Shown one piece after another: positions 1 to 11,386 of a DNA stretch of 64,000 nucleotides. Both the position numbers and the translations under genes were made by a program. The notes beneath the pieces were generated by a model. It saw only the letters and a list, made by a program, of their open reading frames with translations, did not search any database and was not told the DNA's origin. Origin of the DNA: Diphasiastrum complanatum (Eukaryota > Streptophyta > Lycopodiopsida > Lycopodiales > Lycopodiaceae); the NCBI GenBank assembly GCA_029204225.1, contig CM055102.1:42943425-43007424 (forward strand). Reading direction: 5' to 3'. Positions within the stretch are counted from its first letter, which is position 1. Each line of letters starts with the position of its first letter.

Positions 1-780
1 CTCTCATTATGAAACTTCATTGACATGGTAGATGGTCTTAAAATGTCAAAATTAGCTTGGCCATAGCCTCATGTCTTGAAAAAATGCATTTATGATAGTA
101 CTTGGGCAAAGGACCCCCTTGGGCGAAGGTTCATCCTTCGCCAACCTTGGAAAACGTTCGTCGGATAGGTTCATATCCTCAAAAACCTTCATCGAGATTT
201 TTATAGCCTATTTTTATAGTATTGTACATGCCTGCAAATTTTTGTTCAAAACTGATCAGTAAACTAGTATTCAGTGTAATAGACCCTCCAAATTCACCTA
301 TAAGTTGGCTGAATTCGATTCATTCCTCACTTGTGATAGCGAAGCTCTTGCCAATTCTTTTTGCAACCAAAGCCTTCCAAACTTTCTAAATTATTTTCCG
401 ATATACATTCGTGCGTCTTACTTTTTGTTTCTGATCATTATGTCTTCCACAGATACATCCCAGTCTCCTCGATATATAATCCATCGTGATGTCCCATCTG
501 CAATGGATATCATGATACTTCCTAGCACAAGCATGGTCACATAGTGGATAACCCTTGCAGAGCCTGTGCTTACTATAATGGGTATTCATGAGAGCCTTTT
601 CAGGGAGAATCAACATGGATTTCATCACTCTTTCCTTCAGTACATGGAAGAAAGAGAAATCTAAGTTTTATATCACCTTCCAAGGAGCCAGAAATCTACG
701 TTTTATATCACCTTCCAGGGAGCCACACACAAGGTGCGCATGATTGAAGCCACCCTTGCTGCCATAGGCATAGCGTCTGG
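1..780. other. Left-edge non-coding sequence
   Basis: I see no convincing gene here. The short open frames lack any recognisable domain. The first 200 bases repeat the motif CTTCGCC and its complement GGCGAAGG. Similar motifs recur near 62.46-62.67 kb at the other end of the window, so this may be LTR-derived sequence. The similarity is motif-level only, and I could not align longer stretches. Confidence 0.4.
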
Positions 781-1830
781 TTGATGGCTACCTCCTAGAT
801 GCCATCACTGAGCCTGCCATACACGCGCTACTGCCCAGCTCCTCAATAACTTTCTGATGGTTGGCAACCTTAGGAAAGACCGCATCACTTCTCAGATTCT
901 ACATAGGATAGTCGAGTCCTATGCCAAGATAGCCAAGGCCTCTCTCGAACCATATAATTGGTTCAAGACTGTTTCTAGTGAGCTCAAACGAGCCATTAAG
1001 AGCAATACCAAGCAACAGTTTGTTGTTGGCTCCTTGTTGTCTCTTCTAGTGGCCTCCCACCTTGAAAACAAAATCCATTCTGTGCTTTCAGTTTATGAAG
1101 AAGCACTGGCCGAGTCATCTCACCGGGCCTCCAGTTCACATAGTCGACGTCATCCACACAGCGAGATCGTCATTCCTGACTTGCCTTCCGCATCATGACA
1201 TCGTACTAGGCATACATCGTCAGTTGCGCTTCCACTCCCTGTTGCTACTCACACTGAACTTCCTATTCTCCTCGCCTCTGATGCTTCCCTTGCCTCTGCT
1301 TCTACTCAAGGATAGTTTGTGACTATTGGGGCTACCATTCCCATCACAACTGCCCAGGCTGCCTCACCCCCACACACCGAAGCTGTTTCACCAAACGCAC
1401 AGTACTTTATGGATATGTTTGATGATTCCGACCCCCTTGGGGCCTCCGAAATTTTTGAAATGCCCCAGAGCCCTGTGCCCTTTCAACTCCAATCCCCTAG
1501 AATAGGATTTGAACAAATCCATGATACTACTATTGGTGTTGAAGATTCATGCCAGCTACCTCAACAACTTCAAGTTGAAGATGCCCCAGCCAACTTCGGG
1601 TCGAGCAAGCTATGAAATCACCGAAGCAGTTCGACGTCACAGTGCTTGAGGGTTATGAGGAGGAAGATCTTTTTGAAGAAGAAGAAGTACCGGCACCTGT
1701 TTCATGCCAACCAAGGATAGTACCATCAGGTCCTTCTGCTGCTACCACCTCCATGAAAGTGGATTCTGGTGATGCTCTCGCTTTGGTCTTAAGCCTTGCT
1801 CTTCAAATTTTTGTTAAGACAAAAAGATAA
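781..1830 (+). pseudogene. Broken hypothetical ORF (Ser/Thr/Pro-rich, acidic tail)
   Basis: One plus-strand frame can be followed from about 857 to 1612, interrupted by TGA at 1196-1198 and a TAG near 1313. It shifts frame for the last part and ends with TAA at 1828-1830. A short upstream piece (about 781-855) reads in a neighbouring frame and appears to be its N-terminal continuation. The first 100 residues are helical and basic, the middle is rich in Ser, Thr, Ala and Pro, and the end carries an acidic run of Glu with one Phe. I do not recognise the family. Its stop codon falls exactly where copy 1 of the coiled-coil family ends on the opposite strand, so an element junction probably lies here. 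It could be a retrotransposon accessory ORF or a captured host gene. Confidence 0.4.
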
Positions 1831-3970
1831 TTCTTCCTTTAGATATTTCTTTGTCTTAGAGAATATGTGCCTTTGTTGTGTCTTTGAATTAAATAGGTTG
1901 ATTTGATTTGATCTTTGAATTATTGATGAGAACTGGAATCAAACTTCAAAACATCTTCAAAACTTCAAAGATCTAAATTCAGCATCACATAGAAATGTCA
2001 CCACAATATAGGCAAAGAATGAATATTTAAGAAGGATTCTTCATGTAGTTTTTGGGCTAACTCCAAATTTTGTAGAGCCTCAATCAACATCAAGTCTTCT
2101 TTTGATTTCGTATAGTGGCCAACTGGTAGGTTGTCGAATTCTTCAAGCTTAACTGGGAGCAATGTTCCATCAAAAAGCTCCTAAGTTAACTTGATATCTT
2201 TATCTGAATCACTATGAAGTGTGATTTCTTTACAATACCGAGCTGAAAATCTTGTAAAAGAACTTTTAACATAAAGACTTTGAACGAAAAACAATGTCTT
2301 TTGCCGCAAAACTTCCAAACTGCCAAAATGTATATGTACAAAATTGCTTATAGCAAAGTGACTTCCTTCGATCTTGCATATTGTGTCAAATCTCCACAAA
2401 ATAATCAGCAAGGTTTCGCTCCCAATCCATGTAAATACTGAATAGTTTTGGATAAGCCATATTTACATTGATCAGCAAACATGCATCATCAAAGACACCT
2501 AGATCCGCAACACCTTGTGGTTTGTACAATTGAAACTGCGACTTCCACTTCCAAAAATGTCGCTTATTGTCTTCATTTTGCAAAAATTGAAATTCTTTAA
2601 TACAAATGTATTCGAGAGCATACATAGTAAAAGAGCCTATGTATAACTCTGCCGAATCGAAAGGCACAACTTGAAATTTCTCCCGGATTATGCCCCCGTA
2701 GAGACATTCTTTCTGCTCAATAGATAACTAGGCCCATAACCAGAGAAAGTCATCCTTTTCTGATGGCATCTTCCAATCGTTGAAGGCGATGCCTACTACG
2801 CCTGGTAGCATCATATAATCCACACGCCATTGTAATTCAATGTGAAATGCTTGTGGACGTCACTTTCAGAATCGTGCAGCAAATGCATGTAATCTTTCAG
2901 CACATACCTTCAATTGGTTTCGTCGTGGTCGAATTGCCTGAGTAGCTACTGATGCCAGCTCCTGAGTTTGCAACTCAGCAGCTAACTTCTGGTCTTCCAA
3001 CTGCTGCTTAAGATCTGACAACTCATGTTCGAGATGGTCGATTTTCACGACTGCCTCCAAATATTCTGGATGGTCAGTGACTCCCGAGCAGGCAGGAACA
3101 GGTTGAAGTTGTTGTGTCAGATATTCTTCATGAGAATCGGGCCCGCTGCAAGTTGGGGTGGCTTCACTAGACAGCTCATTCAACTCAGCCAACTCTTCCT
3201 CGACAAGAGCCTTCGCATCCTCGAACGGTTGCAGGAACTCAACTCAAAAAATTTTGAGCATCTGGCCTTGGAGCTGGTTCAGTTTAGAGAGGTCTATTGT
3301 GATTGACCCGACATTGCTGCATAGAGCAACCACAGCTTCTGTCTTTATTCTTGTCACTTGCTCCTCCTACAAATGTTTTTGGAGAGCAACATTGTGTTTA
3401 TTGACATCCAAAAATTGCTTTTTCAAAGAATCAATCTCAGTCTGATTATTGACAAACTTGGCCTCAATCACCTTATTGATCTGCTTCAAAGAATCAGCTT
3501 CATTAATGACAGTCTGAAGGTGTGTGTCGAGGGAACTATTTTCTTCAATCAGTTGGCTTTTGTCTGATTCGAGCAAATCAATTGATCTTCTTGTAAGACT
3601 CTTTGAGAGAGACTTGATACTTTCGCTCTGCTTCTATCAAATCCAAAATGTGTTTCTAGTTGTGGCGGTCGAATTCGTAAATGTCAGCCACTAGATTCTA
3701 GCTAGGATTTCAATCTGAGTGCACAATCGCAAAACATGCACTCCTACTCCAGAAACCTTTTGGTGTTTGATCCACCTCAAAAAAGCCTTGTATGCGATAA
3801 CACCGAAGCATACAGGGTTGCCGGCTAGCGCGTCCAATAGATAGCCAAAATTTTGGACTGAAATAGTTGCATCCGCATCCGTCAAAAATATAGCTTGATT
3901 CGTGTATTTACAAAACAGCTTGAAAGTGGTATATTTGATAATCGAGATTGACGACAGCTTCACAGATTGC
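1829..3970 (-). pseudogene. Coiled-coil protein family, copy 1 (degenerate)
   Basis: Read on the minus strand, this segment matches copy 2 at 17996-20694 in order, block by block. From the N-terminal side: a block containing TFKLFCKYTNQAIFLTDAD and NFGYLLDALAGNP (about 3960-3800); a coiled-coil region with heptad-like Leu, Glu and Lys (about 3576-2866); a block with MYALEYICIKEFQFLQNED (about 2630-2450); and a C-terminal block (about 2411-1831). The pieces lie in several frames, with stops between them, so the copy is dead. No known domain is evident: no zinc knuckle, protease, RT or nuclease. It could be an unusual retrotransposon gag-like protein or a multiplied host protein. The first roughly 60 residues seen in copy 2 are absent or replaced here by unrelated sequence. 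Confidence 0.6.
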
Positions 3971-4263
3971 AATAAGACGTAATAGATCGTTTTGATCGCA
4001 GAGAGAGTGAACACAGGAAAGCATGAAAACGTAGGAAGAAAGTGTGAAGAGAAAAATAGAAAATGACTATGATATGCAGTGGCGATGGGGAGAGGATGAT
4101 GACGTGTCATGGTGGTATGACATCTGTCATGACTCATAGTTTCAAAATATGATTTGACAGATCAGTCTTAATGACGATAAAGACCGTCTAAAATAAATGA
4201 ATAAAAAAAAAACAATATCTGTTTTGTTATGTGTAGGCTAATAATGAATGACCACATGGCCTT

Positions 4264-4870
4264 CATCTTTAATGGATGAATACAAATAGTAGGTCGAGAT
4301 ATTCTCGCAAGATTCTTGAAAATATGCTAGAAAAATTTTAGAAAGTTTCACAAATCCTTCTCGTAAGATCCTAAAAAATGATAGAGAAACTAACGAGAGG
4401 TTCTTGAATGAATTTTAGTAAGATACTAGAAAATTTCTCGAAATATTCTCGAAAATAAAAATATAGTAGAAATACACTCAAAAGGAAAATGCTAGAAAAT
4501 TTCTCGATAAATTGGAAAAAGATGCTAGAAAAGATTCTAGAAAGATTCTCGAAAACAATTCGCGAAAATCAAAACACGTTTTGCTTACAAATTGAGTGTC
4601 GCAAAAAATTCAAGAAAAATTCTTGAAAAGACTTTGAAAAAGTCTTGAAAGATTGTGAGAGAAGTCTAGAAAAATTCTCGAAAAGTTCTTGAGAACACTT
4701 TGAAGAATGATTTTTTGAAAAAGATAAAAAAAAATGCTAGAAAGTGGTAGAAAATTTTACGAACATTTCTAGAGAAGATAGGAGAAAAGTCGCGATTAAT
4801 TCTAGACAAGAGAAAACATTCGCGATCAATTCCAGAAAAATACTAAAAAAGAATATGAATAAGAATAAAA
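4264..4870. repeat. Degenerate GAA/TTC palindrome tract (TTCTAGAA, TTCTCGAA, TTCGCGAA)
   Basis: About 600 bases are dominated by closely spaced variants of the palindromes TTCTAGAA, TTCTCGAA and TTCGCGAA, separated by short A-rich spacers. The arrangement resembles inverted nGAAn units, the building block of heat-shock elements, but spacing is irregular and no fixed repeat length is visible. It lies immediately downstream of the integrase C-terminus of the minus-strand Ty3 fragment, so it is probably the 3' untranslated region or LTR of that element. No gene is seen in it. Confidence 0.6.
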
Positions 4871-4889
4871 AAATTCTGGTCAAAAGTAG

Positions 4890-6010
4890 TATTTCTTGAG
4901 TCTAGACCCATTAATTCGTGTAGGTAATAGTTCGCCTTCAAGTGATTGGAGTTGTACAGAACCATTCTCAAATACCTCTATGACTTTATAAGGTCCGAGC
5001 CATCTCATATGAAGTTTTTCAGGAAACTTTTGATGTCAACTATCGTAAATCAATGCAAAGTCATCAGCTTTAAGATAACATTTTCGGATACAACTATCAT
5101 ACTTTTTCTTTCGTTGTTCCTGGATTTCCTCCGTTAACTTTTGTTAATTTATACGAGCTTCAGATAGTTCTTCAATATTGGTCAACCTTTCGTTAATACT
5201 TTCTACATCTGTTTGTTGAGCTTGAATACGAAAAGTTGTCACCTCAAATTCAATAGGCAAAATAGAATGCATAACATAAGTAAGAAAATATGGTGTCTGC
5301 TTCGTCATGATCTTTTCTGTGTTACGATAAGCCCAGAGAACTGATGGTAATTTCTGATTCCAATCAGTCGCATGTGCAAAAGTAATCTTGTTCAGGATCT
5401 TACATAAGATTCCATTAGCTCTCTCAGTCAACCCGTTTGCTTTTGGATTATAAGGGATGATTTTTCTATGCTTAATCAGAAAATATGTTGTCAGCAGCCG
5501 TATTGTATCAATCACAATATGTGTACCACAGTCACTTACTAGTTCAAGTGGACAACCATATCTTGTGATTATAAATTTGAATAAGAATGTCGTGACAGTT
5601 TTAGCATTGTTTAGTTTTGTTGCTTCTGCCTTAACATTCTTTGTAGCATAATCCGTTGCAACAAGAATATAACGACACTTTGTATGTCGAGTCACAGGTT
5701 TGATTGGACTAACAAAGTCAATCCCCCACTTCTCAAATGGTGCAAGAGGCAAAATTGATGTCAACGGCCAATTCATTGCTTTTGTTTACTTACCAGATCT
5801 CTGACATGGATCACACAAACGAATATAATTTGATACATCTTCGAACATTGTTGGCCACCAATATTTGGCAGTCAATATCTTATTAATAATGTTCTTTAAA
5901 ACAAAGTGTCTGCCAACATCCTCTGAATGTAAGACCAAAATAACCTTTTTAATATCTGCTATTTCGAGACATCTTTTTAGTTGCTGATCAGCACCAAGCT
6001 TGTACAGGAC
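4890..6010 (-). pseudogene. Ty3 integrase (zinc-binding domain, core and C-terminal tail)
   Basis: The zinc-binding domain sits at about 6010-5785, with a visible CDPCQR cysteine pair and an upstream histidine pair, followed by an in-frame TAA near 5777-5790. The catalytic core occupies 5776-5144. All three acidic residues can be placed: Asp in GIDFVSP, Asp in VSDCGTH, and Glu in GLTERANG. The tail at about 5150-4890 reads, in shifted frames, RWLGPYKVIEVFENGSVQL, which is typical of the plant Ty3 integrase C-terminus. Integrase inserts retroelement cDNA into chromosomes. This copy is interrupted between the zinc domain and the core and is presumably inactive. Confidence 0.9.
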
Positions 6011-6043
6011 ATTGTTAATAATCGTATAAGGTGCTATCTTATA

Positions 6044-6637
6044 TTAAAAAATTGTCTTTTGCTCCAAATCATAACCATCCGGATATATCTGATCCTTAAG
6101 ATAAGTAATGATATCAGAATATAACGAATTTGTAGATGAAATTTCAAATAGATTTTTGTCTGGAAAATCATCATTAATTGGTTTTTCAATTTTTCCTGTG
6201 CTGAGTCGGGATCGATAATCAGCATTCGTATGGTATTTTTCTTTGCAAAGTTCTACTTGATAAGTGAATTCCTGCAGAAGTAGAACCCATCGAGCAATTC
6301 GTCTTGATAAATATGGTTTATTCACGAGATGCTTTAGAGCATAGTGATCAACATGAAAAATAAAAACATATCCCAGCAAATAATGCCGAAATTTCTTAAC
6401 AGTGAAAATCATTCCAAGTGATTCTCTTTCTGTAGCCGAATAATTCTTCTTTGAGGCACTGAGCTGTCGACTCGCATAATATATGGGATGATCTTCCTTC
6501 TGATCGTCCTTCTGACTTAGACAAATGCCAATAGCAAATGCAGAAACATCAACATAACTTTGAATAGGAGCATTGATCAATCTCTGCTTAAGTTCTTCAA
6601 ACACTTTCTGTTGTTCATTCATCCACAAGTATTCCAC
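6044..6637 (-). pseudogene. Ty3 RNase H domain
   Basis: This 197-residue open segment contains the Ty3 RNase H landmarks: SYVDVSAFAIGICLSQ (normally DAS, here DVS), the YYASRQLS strand, the NYSATERESLGMIF helix carrying the catalytic Glu, and FHVDHYALKHLV (normally TDH). RNase H degrades the RNA of the RNA:DNA hybrid during reverse transcription. It follows the RT domain on the same strand after an interruption at about 6640-6750. The second catalytic Asp is kept as V-D-H, while the first motif is altered. Confidence 0.88.
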
Positions 6638-6754
6638 TTGTCTCTTGAGTAGATGAGTAAGAAAAGCAGCAATAGAAGCATGATTTTGGATAAATCTTCG
6701 ATAATAGCTAACATGTCCTAAGAAAGCTCTTAGTTCACGTAGATTGGTTGGTAT

Positions 6755-7265
6755 CTAGAGATTCTTTATAAGTTTGACTTTATATTTATCAACTTCTATT
6801 TCTCTATTTGATATTTTGTGTCCAAGTAAAATTCCTTCTTTTATACCGAAAAAACATTTCTCTGGATGAAGGGATAAACAAGTATCTCGACATCGTTGCA
6901 ATGTAAGTTTCAACTTCTGTAGATGTGTCTTTATATCACTATATACACAGAAATCATTAATAATGATCTCAAGAAAATTTCTTAGAAAGGCAGCGAAAAT
7001 TAACATCATGATTCGCTGAAAAGTTGTTGGTGCGTTGTAAAGACCAAAGGGCATTTTGTTGTAGGCATAAGTGCCCCAATCCATAGTGAACGTGGTCTTT
7101 AAAAGATCCTCCTTTCTCACTCCAACCTGATTATAACCAGAGAAACCGTCATAGAAACTGTAACGCTCTTGACCAACAACCTGATCTAAGATAGAATTAG
7201 TGAAGGGCAGAGGATGATGATCCTTCCTTGTGACAACATTGAGCTTGAGAAAATCCTGGCATATT
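6755..7265 (-). pseudogene. Ty3 reverse transcriptase (partial, active site altered)
   Basis: The frame is open from about 7265 and shows the RT landmarks DHHPLPF, YSFYDGFSGYNQ, KTTFTMDWGTYAYNKMPFGL and APTTFQRIM. The catalytic YxDD motif reads I-I-N-D-F, so the first catalytic Asp has become Asn. The palm and the start of the thumb are present; the N-terminal fingers are lost at the junction with the neighbouring element at 7265/7266. It is inactive by both truncation and active-site change. Confidence 0.9.
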
Positions 7266-7375
7266 AGTTAGAAATCAGTTTTGATCTGATTCATTAGTAT
7301 AAGCTTTAAATGTGATGATGTAATTACTGTACAGTTTATTTGGTTTACTGTATATGGTTGTGATTGGGACGTGAC
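7266..7375 (+). repeat. 110-bp terminal repeat Y, left copy (truncated LTR)
   Basis: This stretch beginning AGTTAGAAATCAG is repeated at 10301-10410 with three substitutions noticed by eye. Here it abuts the RT of the Ty3 fragment and is cut short after GGGACGTGAC by a minus-strand copia fragment. It is most likely the 5' part of a 5' LTR. Confidence 0.75.
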
Positions 7376-8376
7376 ACTTAAAATTTGCTTTGCACAGGAA
7401 CACAGATCATGCTACATAGTAACACAGACAAAAAATCACTCTCCTCAGCAAGCTCACATAGCAACTGTGTTTCTCAAAATGAAATTACATTGTACATATA
7501 GTTGTTCACTCAGGAAACCCATGCATGACCCAGGCTGCCGTTGGCGGGACGTGTGTCCCGTCGACTTGCCTCGTGGCAAGGCCAACTGATCCTTATCCAC
7601 TGATAGGACCCACTTACAGTCACACAGTGATTCTGACTTTAATTCTAACTCTCTCCTTTAAAGTAGAGTCACTTTTTATACAGTCATATGCATAGCTTTA
7701 AAGTCAACAAACTTTAAATATAGAAAGTTTTGATCTAAACTTATCAAACTTTTCTCCAGTAAGTGGCTTGGTGAAAATATCAGCTAGTTGTTCTTATGTG
7801 CTACAATGAACAACATGAATTTCACGACTTAGCAGTCTTTCACGTATGAAGTGATATTGAATCTCAATGTGTTTAGTTCTCGCATGGAACACTGGATTCT
7901 TTGCTAGCTAAATGCCACTCTAACTGTCGCTATGTAAAGTTGTGGGATTTTTCTGCTTCATGCCAATCCCTTCCAAGATTTGTCTCAACCATATAGCTTC
8001 TTGTGCAGCACTACACATTGCCTTATACTCTGCTTCTATGGTGGAAAGAGCAATTGTACTTTGCTTCTTACTAGACCAGGAAAAGCAATTACCACAAAAC
8101 TGGAATATATATCCTGTGGTGGATCTACGATCATCATAGTCACCTCCCCAGTCTGCATCCACATAGCCACACAACTCAGGTAAACCATCATGCTTCATGT
8201 AGATCAAGCCATACTCTGATGTGCCTTTCACATAACGCAAAATGCGTTTAGCTGCTTTCCAATGTGTTTCCATAGGTGCTGCCATAAACTGACTTACAAT
8301 GCCAACAGCCATCACGGACGTGGATAAGCTACCTATAGCTTTCACACATTTGGCTGTATTTGCAGGAGTCTAGGCT
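7376..8376 (-). mobile_element. Ty1/copia 3'-end fragment (RNase H plus 3' flank), minus strand
   Basis: The minus-strand frame 8345-7920 holds the copia RNase H core: the YVDADWGGDYDDRRSTTGY segment, SWSSKKQSTIALSTIEAEY and AIWLRQILEGIG. Past a stop near 7920 the family's C-terminal end can still be read down to about 7700 (VVHCST, then QLADIFTKPLTGEKFDKF), with frame breaks. Downstream, 7376-7690 is 3' flank or LTR sequence. RT, integrase and gag are absent, and the fragment begins abruptly at about 8376. It sits in opposite orientation between the two Y repeats, so it was inserted into or joined with that element. Confidence 0.88.
7540..7586. other. Three-way-junction inverted-repeat structure
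   Basis: An outer stem GTTGGC (7540-7545) / GCCAAC (7581-7586) encloses two perfect hairpins. The first is GGGAC-GTGT-GTCCC (7546-7559), which could extend by one C:G pair. The second is CTTGCC-TCGT-GGCAAG (7565-7580). Both have four-base loops and are separated by TCGA. The base pairing is exact. A function as an RNA or DNA structure in the copia 3' region is inference. Confidence 0.6.
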
Positions 8377-10300
8377 TGGCACAGGTGTTGGAATTTTCAT
8401 GGCGGCAGATTCTCAGGTGGTGAGATCATGGGAAAGCCTAGAGGAAGTCACTCAGAGCCATATACCTTAGTACGATCATGGAGACGGTAGTCTCGGGATC
8501 CTGTGAGCAGTGACTCAGGGATATGCTTGTGTTGGCATGGTGTCGGGTGGCACATAGCCAAGTGGAACGAGCAAATGCTAGGAGCCAAGTGGAGTAGGTG
8601 ATGCTTTGGAGTTCGGCTTGTCTAGCAGGATGGTGACTAGGATCGGAGACATCAGGTGAGCATAGTATGTGGATGACGAGTCCATTGGGGTGGCACTCAT
8701 GGAGATGCTACAGTTGCTCAGGTATGATATGTCATTTGATGTATGGATGATGTTCTTCAGCTGGTGCATCATGTGGTGACCTAGATATGGGTCATGCCTA
8801 CTTGGAGGTAGGTGGCTGGAGTGTACCTGGAGGTGGTACATATCCTGAGGACATGGAGTGCATTGCGGGGTGATGTGGATCCAGTATGCCCATGGTTGTG
8901 AGCCAGCAAGGATGGAGATGGTTGCTCAAGGAGTGACAATTGATACTTTTGCGAGTGATCAGGTGAGTTGCATGGTTATATGCACAGTGGTCTCCAGATT
9001 GGCATCACATGTTGTTTCTATCCATCATCATTTGGTAAGCAGGATGCAGTTATTTGGTTAGATCCAATTGGAGTCTAGTTGCACTATAGGTGGACAAATT
9101 CTTGGAGAGCTATCAGCGGATAATGGATATTTGGTGATCAGATGATACAGGGTACAGGGTTCTGGAGCTATCCTACCTGATATGCGATGGATCATGGGTG
9201 AGTTATTCATCACGATAGTGGATCTAGTTTGCATTTGCTTTGGCTTGGATGCTATGATGGATACATTGGGGAGATAGGCCCCTTGGTGGGAGGCCTATAT
9301 ACTGGTCAAATTAGAGTTGGCAACATCAAGCATGGAAAGTTAAACCTACATGGGATGTAGGATAGGCAGATCATCATCAATATCTCTAGGAGATGGGCGA
9401 GCTACTCAGGTATAGCCTATGGTGAGGTTTGTGTACATTCATTCGTTGAGTCCTTGGTAGATTCTTGTGCTTGGAGCATGGGGAATGGATGGGGATCAGC
9501 TTTCAGGACTTATTGGACAAGATATCAGGGCAAAGCGGCTTGGAGCATAGCTTTATTTGGGAGATACATCATAGATGAGGCTTGGAGCGCTCATTGGTTC
9601 GAGATGGTTGATCTTGGATGATGTATGAGGACATCTATGTGATATGCTTGGACGTGAGAGCATCTTGGTACAGGTGCAGGCCATGGTTGAGGACCTGATT
9701 TGGTGACCAGTGGTGTAGCAGTGGATCTACAGGTGGCGCAGGTGTTGGTACGACAAGATACCACTTATGGGCAGGCCTTGGTCATGTATTTGATGTTTTA
9801 TCATGTGCATTTGCTACGTCAGGAACAAAGTAGTCATTTTATGCTCATTGACTTGTCATTGTCTACTAGTTGTCTATCTAGTGAGGGTACAGTCTTATGG
9901 TGGTAGTAAGATTTCCTCAGGTTGAGCCTCAATCGCTCATTTATGTCAGATTTACAGGTCTGTGCTTGTAAGTATCCGATAGGATGTCAGCCTAGCTAGA
10001 TGGAGGATGTAAGTCTCATGGTGGCATTGGGATTTCCTCAGTTTGAGCCATGTCGCTCATGTGGTCCACTTGTGGTCAAGTTGGATTGCGGACGAGTCAG
10101 TTGGTCGAGAGTGTGGTAGACTCTCTATATGAGCATTGTGTTTACATGATACTTTGTGAGTCAAACCTGGTGATTTGTTGGTGTGCTTGAGTGTGAGTCA
10201 AGTACAGAGTAGCAGGACATGCATAACATCTTTTGGACACTCAAGACATTGCTACAAATTATTGTTTTTCACTCTTATCACATTTGAGCTTAAGGGAGAA
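8377..10300 (+). mobile_element. Non-coding internal region of element Y (LARD-like)
   Basis: Nearly 2 kb of G/T-rich sequence contains no recognisable protein domain; the open frames present are short and low-complexity. It ends with the purine-rich TTAAGGGAGAAAG at about 10290-10302, immediately before the right copy of repeat Y. That is the usual position of a polypurine tract before a 3' LTR. I interpret it as the internal part of a non-autonomous LTR element in plus orientation. The primer-binding site is not visible because the left side was replaced by the copia fragment. Confidence 0.5.
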
Positions 10301-10694
10301 AGTTAGAAATCAGTTTTGATCTGATTCATTAGTATAAGCTCTAAATGTGATGATGTAATTATTGTACAGTTTATTTGGTTTACTGTATATGGTTGTGATC
10401 GGGACGTGACCTATTAGGATATATTGATCGGGCACTGATCCGGTAGCCGGCTACTTGGGTTAGCCGAGTAGCCACACATAGGAAGAATTAGCTTGTACAG
10501 AGTTATTTACAGTACTTGCTATACTTGGAGGCATGTCCCAAGTTTGTCGATAGAATTTGGCCATATTGGACCCGACCTTAGTTTGACAGGTGGTAGGCCA
10601 ATTTTAGGACACCTGTCTTTTCATGCAGTTTGTGGATACTCTATTTGTACATTGTCTCTTTGTAATCTATCAACTTTTGCTATTAGAATCTCCA
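10301..10694 (+). repeat. Probable 3' LTR of element Y
   Basis: The first 110 bases match the left repeat at 7266-7375. The remainder runs to about 10694, where sequence matching another LTR (27812-28012) begins abruptly. It includes a perfect 12-bp palindrome, GTAGCCGGCTAC, at 10443-10454. The exact right boundary is uncertain by a few bases. Confidence 0.55.
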
Positions 10695-11290
10695 AAGACA
10701 CAAAATACCTCTCACCCATGACCGAGGAGGTCTCAGAAGGAGGAGAGTAGAAGAAGCTGAGAGCCGAGCATGAGAGCCGAGAAATTACTAGCTAGGATGA
10801 CAGTGAAATATCTATGTGAGCCTACATGGTGTATCCCAGAGAAGGAACGACCATGTAGGAGCTAGTCATATTTCCTAGGCTTTGTAAATAAATGTAGACC
10901 CCCCTTAAATTAGTTAGAGTGAGCCACCTTTTGATGGTGACCTTTAGTGGAAGGGCAAATTCCACATGTAATTTCTAATTTGGTAGAATTGCCACTTGGG
11001 CTCCACATGGGCAGCTTTCTTGCTTATTTAAGGGCCCCCCTCTCTTGTGAGGGAGCTTTGAATGTATTGTCAAGTTCTCTTGAGCAAATAAAGAAGATCC
11101 TCCACGAGTTCTTAAATAATTGCTAAGATCCTTGTTCATGGCAATGTTTTGGAGTGAAGTTTCTATGAGCATGCTTGATTTCCTTGTATTGTGGATTAAC
11201 TAGTTTCTTGTTTCCTTGTTTCTTGCTTAGTTGTGGATTAGGATTCATTTCTTGTTTGTGGAATAAGGTACGAATCACACTCGCATCAAC
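10695..11290 (+). repeat. LTR of family X (5'-truncated)
   Basis: Bases 10695-10895 match 27812-28012 with about nine differences by eye. The continuation includes a TATA-like TTATTTAAGG near 11026 and AATAAA near 11087, as expected of U3 and R regions. The left part of the LTR (present at 27769-27811) is missing here, cut by element Y. The right boundary lies upstream of the gag ATG at 11387; I could not fix it from a primer-binding site. Confidence 0.65.
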
Positions 11291-11386
11291 CGTGGACCCA
11301 TATCAACCATATTCCAACACCCATATCCACCATAACAAGAGTTCAAGAGCCTATTTACACAATCCTACAGTACTCTACAAGTTGTT

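Larger units (their letters stand above)
4880..7265 (-). mobile_element. Ty3/gypsy fragment, minus strand (RT-RNase H-integrase)
   Basis: On the minus strand the order is reverse transcriptase, RNase H, zinc-binding domain, integrase core, then a C-terminal tail. This is the Ty3/gypsy pol order. Gag and protease are missing because the element is cut at 7265/7266 by the start of the 110-bp repeat of another element. Frames are broken in several places, so it cannot make a functional polyprotein. The separate domains are described in their own entries. Confidence 0.9.

Noticed and set aside
7540-7586. The branched palindrome as a tRNA gene
   Set aside because: At 47 bases it is too short, and it has no acceptor-stem, A-box or B-box sequence.
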